A DNA stretch of 64,000 nt. Source: M3007 sp043764095. GTDB taxonomy: Bacteria; Bacteroidota; Bacteroidia; Chitinophagales; Saprospiraceae. Of the stretch, positions 55,189 to 62,369 are shown piece by piece (position 1 is the first letter of the stretch; each line of letters begins with the position of its first letter). The translations under genes were made by a program, and so were the position numbers. Location: NCBI GenBank assembly GCA_043764095.1, contig JAYUKX010000081.1:1-64000 (forward strand). Direction: 5' to 3'. Below the pieces are notes generated by a model that saw only the letters and a program-made list of their open reading frames with translations, searched no databases and had not been told where the DNA came from.

Positions 55189-56652
55189 TTAATTATTTGA
55201 AATTTTCAATACCCAAACATGATCTGTTACAGATTTTAATCCTGCTGGCAATGATATTTCGACCATTGCGCCATTCTGTTTCCATAAAATATTCGACATA
55301 CTGCCCAGCAATTCTATTTTTGCTTTTTTTGACAAAGCAATTTTTGACAAAAGGAGTTTTTCTTTCGGGAAATCAAAAAGAAAAACATATTGGGTTTTGC
55401 CATCTTTCGACTGTGTATAACGGATTGCGTCCCCTTCACTAAAAGAGGAGTAGATCCTTGTCCCATAAATAGACGCTCCATTGATCCGTATCCAAGCACC
55501 TACTTCTTTAAGGCGCTGGTAAGCCACGGGGTCTAGTTCACCATCGGGACTAGGGCCTATATTCAAGAGGTAATTACCTCCTTTACTCACGATATCGACC
55601 AGTTTTTCAATAATTTCGTTCGTTGGTTTATAGACATCATTGGGTACATAACTCCAGCTATTACCCATTGTCATACAGGTTTCCCAAGGGTATGGTAAGC
55701 CAGTTTCGGGAATATGTTGCTCGGGTGTAAGGTAGTTTTGTTGCTCGCCAGGTACAGCCCTGTCCACAACAATTAATTTGGGTTGTTTGGCACGTACTTC
55801 TTTTACCAAGCGAGGCATATCAATATCTTGGCTTTGTGGGTTGCGGGCCCAGCGGCTACCTTCATATACTTCTAGTAATTCGTTCTTGATCTCCTCATCC
55901 GTTTTTTTCCTTACCCAGCCGCCATCCAGCCATAATATATCGAGTTTACCATAATCACTCGCCAATTCATTGATTTGATTGTGGGTGTAATCCGTAAATT
56001 TTTTCCATTGTTCAGGGTACTTCTGGATAGAATAATTGGCATTACGGTCACAAACAGGGAATTGTTTCCACCAGTAAGTATCAGTATGCCAGTCGGGCTT
56101 TGAAAAGTACGCGCCAACCCACAAATTTTCTTTTCTGAATGCCGTAAATATTTCCTTTGCGACATTACTTTGGGGGTTGGAGTGAAATGGTGTGCGAGGG
56201 TCGGTAATTTTGTAATCTGTAAATTTACTATCGAACATACAAAAACCATCGTGGTGCTTGGTCGTAAACACCATATATTTCATCCCTGCATCTTTGGCCG
56301 CAGCGGCCCATTTTTCTGGATTGAATTTAACAGGATTAAAGGTAGTCTGTAGTTTCTCGTAAGATTTTACATAATCGCTGTAATTATCGGCAACGCCTTG
56401 TTTTCTTGCACCTGTTGCCCAACTCAGGTCTTCAGGGCAAATACTCCAACTCTCCACAATACCCCATTGGCTATACGTGCCCCAGTGCATGAGCAGTCCA
56501 AATTTGAGGTCTTGCCACTCTTCTAGTCTATGTTGGATAGCAGTATCAGGATCGGGGTAGTACTCTTTTTGTTGCGCATTGAGCGCATGTATATTTAAAA
56601 TTAAAAATAGAGCAACCTTGCTAATTACAGGTATGGATAGCGTTTTGTTCAT
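55189..56652 (-). CDS. Secreted GH29 alpha-L-fucosidase
   Basis: The protein has 487 residues from the ATG at 56652, which yields a signal peptide (about 1-26, ALFLILNIHALNAQ). The GH29 pattern is clear: EEWQDLKFGLLMHWGTYSQW, WAAAAKDAGMKYMVFTTKHH, DGFCMFDSKFTDYKITD, and nucleophile D243 in LDILWLDGGW. A C-terminal beta-sandwich starts near 400. It removes terminal L-fucose from glycans in the periplasm or outside. It is a single gene, not linked to a SusCD pair here. The longer in-frame start at 56739 has no signal and is unlikely. Confidence 0.92.
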   Translation of the reverse strand: MNKTLSIPVISKVALFLILNIHALNAQQKEYYPDPDTAIQHRLEEWQDLKFGLLMHWGTYSQWGIVESWSICPEDLSWATGARKQGVADNYSDYVKSYEKLQTTFNPVKFNPEKWAAAAKDAGMKYMVFTTKHHDGFCMFDSKFTDYKITDPRTPFHSNPQSNVAKEIFTAFRKENLWVGAYFSKPDWHTDTYWWKQFPVCDRNANYSIQKYPEQWKKFTDYTHNQINELASDYGKLDILWLDGGWVRKKTDEEIKNELLEVYEGSRWARNPQSQDIDMPRLVKEVRAKQPKLIVVDRAVPGEQQNYLTPEQHIPETGLPYPWETCMTMGNSWSYVPNDVYKPTNEIIEKLVDIVSKGGNYLLNIGPSPDGELDPVAYQRLKEVGAWIRINGASIYGTRIYSSFSEGDAIRYTQSKDGKTQYVFLFDFPKEKLLLSKIALSKKAKIELLGSMSNILWKQNGAMVEISLPAGLKSVTDHVWVLKISNN

Positions 56653-56715
56653 GATTGAAATAATATTTTGAGCGTTACTTAGGGTTATTTGTTCATAAAA
56701 CAAATAAACCCTAAC

Positions 56716-56780
56716 GGTAACTATCCAGCCACTGCCCAAATTCCCTATGGGAATTTTGGGGCAGTGGCTGGATAGTTACC
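56716..56780. repeat. 65-bp hairpin with about 30-bp stem (element G)
   Basis: Left arm 56716-56745 (GGTAACTATCCAGCCACTGC onward) pairs with right arm 56749-56780; the right arm has two extra bases in the C/A tract, otherwise pairing is complete around a 3-base loop. It lies between the desaturase gene end (56805) and the fucosidase gene start. It could be a terminator for the desaturase transcript (minus strand), but no T-run follows, so an insertion-type palindrome is as likely. Confidence 0.65.
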
Positions 56781-56804
56781 TTAACGCTAATTGGTATAGC
56801 CGAA

Positions 56805-57851
56805 TTAATTCTTAAGCAGTTTTGCCTCTTTTCGTTTTTTTAAATATTCGCGCCAAGTGATCATTTTACCTCCATCTTCATCCCAAAGCCTATGATAAAG
56901 GCACTTGAGACTTTCAACAAATGTAATAGACCTAGCCAATTCGTCAAAAATAGGATTTTCGTGATGACAGCGTGGCAATTCGTAATTCGGCACTTGCGCA
57001 TTCAAGTGGTGAATATGATGATAGCCAATATTGCCAGACAACCAGTGTCCAATTTTAGGTAATTTGTAATAAGAACTACCCTCCATAGATGCCTTGAGGT
57101 AGTCCCATTTATCTTTAAACGCTTTGTAAGTAACTTCGTGTTGGTGCTGTATATAAAAAAACCAAAATGAAATAGTGCCAAAAGCAACAATAATGGGTAA
57201 ATGGACAAGTAAAAACGCTTGCCAACCTAAGAAAAAGATGATGACAGAGTGAATTAGCAATAAAAAAAGATTGTTCCACCAAAGCGACCGATTGGCGAAC
57301 TCCCAACCTTTTTGTTTAATCATTGGGATGCGATTATTGATAAAAATATAAATTATTGGGACAATGCCAAACAAAACAGGGGCGCTTCTAAAAATCATAT
57401 ACTGTAATTTTTTGAAACGGCTCAAAGCATCAAACTCTTTGACTGTCAGCGTATTAATATCGCCAATGTCGCGGTGTTCCCACAGTTGTCCATTATGGCC
57501 GTGGTGAAAATTATGACTTTTCGCCCAATATTTATAAGGGATGAAAGTGAGGAAACTACTCAATGCGCCCAATATATCATTAGCAATGCGGGAAGACGTA
57601 AATGACTGATGTCCACAATCATGTTGAATAATAAATATGCGCGCCAAGAAGAACGCATTAACCAATGCTAACGAAATAGTGAGCCACGGTGATACTTCAA
57701 GCAAAAAATACATCAATACCCAAATGGCAAAAAAAGGTAAAAACGATGTAATAATTTGTCCAATAGCCTTACGGGTATTGGGTAATTGATATTGCCTGAC
57801 AATAGCAGGTAATTCTTTGTAAATGTTGTCGTTGTAATGTTGCATGAACAA
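56805..57851 (-). CDS. Membrane fatty acid desaturase
   Basis: This is a 348-residue integral membrane protein with the three histidine boxes of the di-iron family: HDCGHQSF (near 74-81), HNFHHGHNGQLWEHRDIG (near 112-129) and GYHHIHHLNAQVPNYELPRCH (near 273-293). Hydrophobic pairs lie near 30-70 and 150-230. It introduces a double bond into acyl chains of membrane lipids. ATG 57851 or ATG 57845 could be the start; both give the same core. Its upstream region holds two short hairpins. Confidence 0.9.
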   Translation of the reverse strand: MFMQHYNDNIYKELPAIVRQYQLPNTRKAIGQIITSFLPFFAIWVLMYFLLEVSPWLTISLALVNAFFLARIFIIQHDCGHQSFTSSRIANDILGALSSFLTFIPYKYWAKSHNFHHGHNGQLWEHRDIGDINTLTVKEFDALSRFKKLQYMIFRSAPVLFGIVPIIYIFINNRIPMIKQKGWEFANRSLWWNNLFLLLIHSVIIFFLGWQAFLLVHLPIIVAFGTISFWFFYIQHQHEVTYKAFKDKWDYLKASMEGSSYYKLPKIGHWLSGNIGYHHIHHLNAQVPNYELPRCHHENPIFDELARSITFVESLKCLYHRLWDEDGGKMITWREYLKKRKEAKLLKN

Positions 57852-58198
57852 TTCTGTGATACTGATTTAAAATGTGCTGATTTGGATTTGATATTTCAGG
57901 TAGTGTATGGATATAAGGATCGTATGTTATTGGTTGTCAGGAAGACAAGCATACTCATTTTACAATAGTATGCCCAAATTATAAGCCTTAAACAGATGCT
58001 TTTATGATATTGTTTCCAATTGAGTATATTAATTTACGTAGCATACGTTCTTGGGTATTTTTTAGTTTTCGGTGTGCTTAAGGAGGCATTTTAATAAAGC
58101 GTTATAATTTTCCCGTAAAGTTACTTTATCTTGTTGTTTTTTTGGGTAATTTTTTGAAAAATTAATCTATAACTATTATTTATCTAATACACGTGCAC
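57852..58198. other. 347-base intergenic region with two adjacent hairpins
   Basis: This divergent gap lies between the desaturase and esterase genes. TTGTC...GACAA (57934-57948) and GCATACT...AGTATGC (57949-57973) are perfect stems that abut each other. On the minus strand both would be in the desaturase leader. No convincing TAnnTTTG box, ORF or repeat was found in the rest. Confidence 0.35.
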
Positions 58199-59071
58199 AT
58201 GAAATACGAACGAATACTAAAGAACTTTATCATCCTCATATTAACTATTGTTTTCCAAGAAAAGGTATTGCTTTCACAGGATAGTACGCTGGTTATCCCG
58301 CTTTGGTTCAATGGTGCGCCTGGTTTTGAAGACCGAAAAGACGAGCCCGAACAAGCCAAAGATTGGTGGGTAAAAAATGTACACTATCCATCCGTTACTG
58401 CTTATTTTCCCAAAAATGGAACCACCAATGGAACGGCAGTTGTAATTTGTCCGGGTGGCGGACATCGGACCTTGGTATATAATTCTGAAGGAAGGGATGC
58501 TGCTCAGTATTTCAATACACTTGGAGTAACTGCGTTTGTGCTGAAGTACAGGCTTTTTAGGGAAGAAAACAGCCCTTACAAAGAATTACATGCGCGCCAA
58601 GATGGCATTCGAGCCATGAGATTGGTACGAAGTAGAGCTGCAGAGTGGGGTTTAGATTCGTCAAAGATTGGTATAATGGGTTTTTCAGCGGGCGGAGAAT
58701 TAGCGGCTTGGACTTCCTTTGCCGAAGCGGGTGTTTCGGCTACTTCTGAAGACTTAGTAGAGCGGGCAAGCGCTCACCCTGATTTTCAAATTTTGATTTA
58801 TCCTGGCCCGTTGGCTGTCCCTGATTCCTTGGGTGCCACTCCCCCGCCAGCTTTCCTACTCGCTGCCACAGAGGATGAATGCTGCTCAGAACCTATTCTG
58901 GAATTAGTCAAAATGTACCGAAAGGCCAAAATACCGGCTGAATTACACCTGTATGCCAAGGGCAACCACGCTTTTAATATGGGCAAAAGAACGACCTTGG
59001 TATCCATCAAAAACTGGTCGCAGCGGTTAACAGATTGGATGATGGACAATAATTACTTGGAAAATAAATAA
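58199..59071 (+). CDS. Secreted alpha/beta hydrolase (BD-FAE/acetyl-xylan-esterase-like)
   Basis: The protein has 290 residues with a signal-like N-terminus (ILKNFIILILTIVFQEKVLL). The oxyanion segment CPGGGHRTLVYNSEGRDAAQ (near 80-100), the nucleophile elbow GFSAGG (near 160) and the C-terminal NHAFNMG histidine (near 263) give a complete Ser-Asp-His set. This subgroup often acts on acylated sugars or hemicellulose; the substrate is unknown. The ATG at 58199 is preferred over a GTG at 58193. The defective DUF2252 gene lies 73 bases downstream. Confidence 0.82.
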   Translation: MKYERILKNFIILILTIVFQEKVLLSQDSTLVIPLWFNGAPGFEDRKDEPEQAKDWWVKNVHYPSVTAYFPKNGTTNGTAVVICPGGGHRTLVYNSEGRDAAQYFNTLGVTAFVLKYRLFREENSPYKELHARQDGIRAMRLVRSRAAEWGLDSSKIGIMGFSAGGELAAWTSFAEAGVSATSEDLVERASAHPDFQILIYPGPLAVPDSLGATPPPAFLLAATEDECCSEPILELVKMYRKAKIPAELHLYAKGNHAFNMGKRTTLVSIKNWSQRLTDWMMDNNYLENK

Positions 59072-59144
59072 AAGCGTTCAAAGCAATTAAACTATATTTA
59101 TGGAGTAAATTTTATCCATATCACCTGCTTTAAAACCTATAGAA

Positions 59145-59468
59145 ATGGCACTTATTGACATTATTAAAGCCGCTAACCTAGACCGTCAGGCACCGTTGTT
59201 GAAAAAAAAGTACAATTTTATGCGTAAAGACGCATTTCTTTTTTTTCGCTGTACCCCTGAATTGTATTATTCCCATTTAGCAGCAGATTCTTTTTTGTTT
59301 AATGCGCCACATGCTTGGATTTGTGGTGATTTACACTTGGCGTTTGGAGCCGCATTTAACGAATGGGGTGCTGCCGTAATTGCCTTTGCAAAAGAAGCCG
59401 CTGATCAAGTATTTAGTGACTATGCGGCATATAATCAGGCTTATGATGCGCAGGAGTTTGAAGTTTGA
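59145..59468 (+). pseudogene. Internally deleted DUF2252 gene (N-terminus joined in frame to C-terminus)
   Basis: The ORF encodes 107 residues. Residues 1-66 read like the start of DUF2252 proteins, with KYNFMRKDAFLFFRCTPELYY and WICGDLHL (normally followed by ENFG and the kinase-like body). Residues about 68-100 (FNEWGAAVIAFAKEAADQVF, SDYAAYNQAY) read like the extreme C-terminus of the family, which has YADQ...DY. About 300 middle residues are missing, yet the frame is kept. It is therefore a remnant or a deliberate mini-protein. The reading is from memory of the family pattern. Confidence 0.65.
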
Positions 59469-59536
59469 CTTTGGGCACAAGTAAACAGCATGTTATTGTT
59501 TACTCGTTCCAAAATAATAAAAAATAGACAATAATA

Positions 59537-59569
59537 TTTGGAAAAGTAAAATTTATTAGTTTATATTTG
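59537..59569 (+). promoter_or_regulatory. Promoter of the LytTR response regulator gene
   Basis: TTTG (59537-59540), a 21-base spacer and TATATTTG (59562-59569) match the Bacteroidota -33 and -7 elements. The ATG at 59623 is about 53 bases further, giving a leader of about 45 bases. Confidence 0.6.
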
Positions 59570-59622
59570 CGCGGATTTACCCAATTATACACCTTCTACG
59601 GAAGGCAAGACCATACTTAATC

Positions 59623-60384
59623 ATGAAAGCCATAATCATAGAAGACGATGCAGATAGCCAAGATGTGCTGCGAATATTACTGCATGATAACTTTCCTTTT
59701 ATAAATATTTTGGCCCAGTGCTATACTGCACAGGAAGGTTTGGACGCTATTCAATCCATTCAACCTGATTTGGTATTCCTGGACATTGGGCTACCCGACA
59801 AAACAGGTTTTGAATTATTGAGCAGCATTGCGCAGATCAATTTTGACCTGATTTTTGTTTCAGGGCACGATGCGCAGGCAGCGCAGGCATTTCGTTGGAG
59901 TGCGCTTGATTTTTTGGTTAAGCCAGTGACTGCCTCCCTGCTACGAGAGGCAATGGAGAAGGTAGAACAACGGCGGCAGATACCCAATACTGCGCAGCAA
60001 TTGCGGTTGCTTTTAGAAAACATGAATAGCCTGCAACGCGCCAAACCATTGGCCAAATTGGCTTTGCCGACCAGTACTGATATAGAATTTGTGAATATCA
60101 GCGATATCATACGGGTGGAGGGTGAAAAGAATTACAGTACTTTTTTTCTGAACGACAAGCGAAAGATTACCGTCTCTCGCACGCTGGGTGAGTACGAAAA
60201 ATTATTAGATAAAACCACTTTTATGCGCATTCAAAAATCACATTTGGTGAACCTGATTTATATCAAAAAGTACATCAAAAGCGATGGTGGCTGGGTACTT
60301 ACTTCCGATGGCGCAGAATTGCCAGTATCCCCGCTAAAAAGAGAGGCGTTGTTGGGGGAATTATCGTTTGGGGTGGAGGGGTAG
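59623..60384 (+). CDS. LytTR family response regulator transcription factor
   Basis: This is a 253-residue two-component regulator. The receiver domain (1-120) has the acidic pocket IIIEDDADS (residues 4-12), phosphoacceptor D54 in LVFLDIGLPD, and K100 in DFLVKPV. The LytTR DNA-binding domain (about 145-250) has VNISDIIRVEGEKNYSTFF, RKITVSRTLGEYEKLL, FMRIQKSHLVNLIYIKKYI and ELPVSPLKREAL. It has a good promoter and is followed within 7-60 bases by three 21-bp-spaced repeats that fit LytTR sites. The propeller protein beginning at 62370 is a likely sensor partner. Confidence 0.93.
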   Translation: MKAIIIEDDADSQDVLRILLHDNFPFINILAQCYTAQEGLDAIQSIQPDLVFLDIGLPDKTGFELLSSIAQINFDLIFVSGHDAQAAQAFRWSALDFLVKPVTASLLREAMEKVEQRRQIPNTAQQLRLLLENMNSLQRAKPLAKLALPTSTDIEFVNISDIIRVEGEKNYSTFFLNDKRKITVSRTLGEYEKLLDKTTFMRIQKSHLVNLIYIKKYIKSDGGWVLTSDGAELPVSPLKREALLGELSFGVEG

Positions 60385-60390
60385 ATTGGT

Positions 60391-60442
60391 TTTGTTCGGT
60401 GAGAATGGGGGTTTGTTCGGTGGGACTGAAGGCTTGTTCATT
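60391..60442 (+). promoter_or_regulatory. Three direct repeats with exact 21-bp period, candidate LytTR binding sites
   Basis: TTTGTTCGGTG starts at 60391 and again at 60412; CTTGTTCATTT starts at 60433. The conserved GTTC[AG][GT] cores begin at 60394, 60415 and 60436, exactly 21 bp apart (two helical turns). LytTR regulators bind 9-bp direct repeats with a GTT core and about this period, on one face of the helix. The site lies just after the LytTR gene and upstream of the lipoprotein gene at 60672. Confidence 0.5.
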
Positions 60443-60535
60443 TGCTAGGTTGGAATGGAGGCAGAGGGAGTAGTTTTGCCAATATTAAAACATTCGAAAT
60501 ATACAGCCGCTTACTCATTGACCCCAAAATTAGAC

Positions 60536-60600
60536 TTTTTTGTCAGGCGAGCCACTTTTTTGAGGCGTAGCGATAAAAAAAGTGCTACATGGCAAAACGT
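60536..60600. repeat. Short palindrome sharing the core of elements A and B (element C)
   Basis: The stem CACTTTTTT/AAAAAAGTG (near 60553-60561 and 60575-60583) is flanked by TTTTGTCAGG/GGCAAAACG pairing. The left side TGTCAGGCGAGCCACTTTTT aligns with element B (10526 onward) and element A2 (17106 onward). It is about 65 bp, less than half the length of A and B. A reading frame across it (60455-60646) has no support. It sits between the LytTR sites and the lipoprotein gene. Confidence 0.5.
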
Positions 60601-60671
60601 AAGACGGGAAATAGGCAGTTTAGGGCAGGGGAATTCAACTAGATAGTTATCTAACATCTAAATATATTTTT

Positions 60672-61289
60672 ATGAAAAAAAAATTATTCTTTGTAACAGT
60701 TTTTATCAGCGTCTGCTCTTTATTGCTTTATATTGCTGCCTGTAGAAAAGAGCAGGTTGCAAGCACCGATAACTTTGTTAGAGAACCTTCTTCTGAAGTA
60801 ATTTTTGCTAAGGACGGACTTCAACAACTTTTGAACGCTGACGAAAAAGTGGCAGGGCTATTTTTTTTGCCAAAAGCAGGCAATCTTTTTGAATTAATTG
60901 CCATGCCCTATTATTGGGAAGATGATAACCTGAAACCTTTGAAGATCACTGATGATAGCATTCCAACAGCGACTGGAGTTCGTGTTCCTGATAACAATCA
61001 GGTAGGGCGATTCATGTTTGAATTGTGCTATATCCCTAAAAATGAAGTAGAGCGATTGATATCCTATAATGGAACAAGCAGCAACTTGCCGATTGAGGGC
61101 TTGCGCTTAAAAAGCATTTATATTCAACAACCGGAAAAAATTTTTTCCGGTACACTATTGGAATACCAAACGCTGATGTGTATGCCGTATCGGAAAGAGG
61201 TAGCGTTTGGGGAAAAGATTGAAAGGGATAGAGAGGCTATAGGAAATTATATTACACCTGTATGTCCTCCTGGATGGACACCGAGATAA
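60672..61289 (+). CDS. Lipoprotein of unknown function ending in a CPPGWTPR tail
   Basis: This is a 205-residue protein. The N-terminus has a lipoprotein signal (VCSLLLYIAACRKEQ, Cys at 24). The body (about 45-190) is mixed alpha/beta with no motif I recognise (AGLFFLPKAGNLFELIAMPY, RFMFELCYIPKNEVERLI). The last eight residues CPPGWTPR repeat a motif found in the next gene as CPPYWKPG. It lies downstream of the LytTR gene, candidate LytTR sites and palindrome C, and may be under LytTR control. A role in signalling or at the surface is inference from context only. Confidence 0.6.
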   Translation: MKKKLFFVTVFISVCSLLLYIAACRKEQVASTDNFVREPSSEVIFAKDGLQQLLNADEKVAGLFFLPKAGNLFELIAMPYYWEDDNLKPLKITDDSIPTATGVRVPDNNQVGRFMFELCYIPKNEVERLISYNGTSSNLPIEGLRLKSIYIQQPEKIFSGTLLEYQTLMCMPYRKEVAFGEKIERDREAIGNYITPVCPPGWTPR

Positions 61290-61396
61290 GTAGCATAATT
61301 AATATTTGCCTACGATTGGTAGCCATCCTCTATATATAACGAGTTCTTAAAATCACTACTTTTTAAACAACCTGAAATTACAACAAAAATATAAAT

Positions 61397-62335
61397 ATGG
61401 AAAACATTAATTTTTCAATCCCCGCTCAAGTAATTAATGATAAGATTACAATGGAGGAAAGACATTTCACTCCACAACTTCAAGGAACAGCCATAATCTT
61501 CGGAGGCATACTATTCGCAACCTTAAGAGAAGCCCCGATAGAAGATCGCTCTGAGCCTTTGAGCGGTATAAGGGCATTTTTGGTTTTTTGGGATACTGCT
61601 GGTCCAGGCACAGCAAAACTCAGAATTAAAGGTATTGTGGAGCAGCAATATTTGCCGGATGGAACAACGCCGGATCCTAGGCCAGATGAAACGCTGGAGG
61701 ACAGCCGCTTGATTGAACTATTGACCAACACTAATCTGGATTCTAATTTGTATATTCCATGTAATATTCCAGCAAATCAGGCCATCACTTGGGTCAATTA
61801 CACTCCTGATATGTACTTTAAATTATCTTTTTTAGATAGAAAATCTTATGAGTATCTATCCCAAAGCAATAATTTCTACTTTAAATCTGAGGATGGCACA
61901 AACTACTATAGGGCAAATCAGGTTGGAACAGCAGACCCGCTTACAGATGATGGTCTTGTCATACAAACACAACGAGGCATAAAGTTTACAAGTGCCAATG
62001 GCACATTTATACACGGGATTCCAGAAATATCTGAATCTACCGGTAGACCTTTTAATAGCCCAGCCACTTTTAGTACTTTAATGGCTCGACCCGACCCAGA
62101 ACCGATCATAGTAGATACCAATCATCCAGGAGCCTTGGCTTATAAACTGATGCCTTCTTGCCCGCCTTATTGGAAACCAGGAAGGCAAATTGTTGATTCA
62201 ATACTTTTTTTGGGGGAAAACGCACGCGAGGCTGAAGAAAAGGCCCTTGCTGAGTCTTTAAAAGGGGCGAAATCATGTTTGCCTGTTTTGGTTACCATGG
62301 CGATAGTTATTGCTACTATATTATATGCATTTTAG
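61397..62335 (+). CDS. Protein of unknown function with a C-terminal membrane anchor and CPPYWKP motif
   Basis: This is a 312-residue protein. There is no N-terminal signal. Residues 1-250 are a soluble, beta-rich region (GTAIIFGGILFATLREAP, AFLVFWDTAGPGTAKLRIKG). C255-PPYWKPG is followed by a charged helix (GENAREAEEKALAESLKGA, about 274-292) and one hydrophobic helix at the very C-terminus (about 295-312), so it looks tail-anchored. I do not recognise the family. It lies 107 bases after the lipoprotein gene and 34 bases before the propeller sensor gene, so it is probably cotranscribed with the sensor. Confidence 0.6.
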   Translation: MENINFSIPAQVINDKITMEERHFTPQLQGTAIIFGGILFATLREAPIEDRSEPLSGIRAFLVFWDTAGPGTAKLRIKGIVEQQYLPDGTTPDPRPDETLEDSRLIELLTNTNLDSNLYIPCNIPANQAITWVNYTPDMYFKLSFLDRKSYEYLSQSNNFYFKSEDGTNYYRANQVGTADPLTDDGLVIQTQRGIKFTSANGTFIHGIPEISESTGRPFNSPATFSTLMARPDPEPIIVDTNHPGALAYKLMPSCPPYWKPGRQIVDSILFLGENAREAEEKALAESLKGAKSCLPVLVTMAIVIATILYAF

Positions 62336-62369
62336 GACAAATAATAAAATCTGCGATTGTAGGATTTTG

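Noticed and set aside
60455..60646. Plus-strand reading frame of 63 codons after the LytTR gene
   Set aside because: It lies across palindrome C and the LytTR repeat region, has no promoter or leader, and its sequence is explained by the palindromic repeat.
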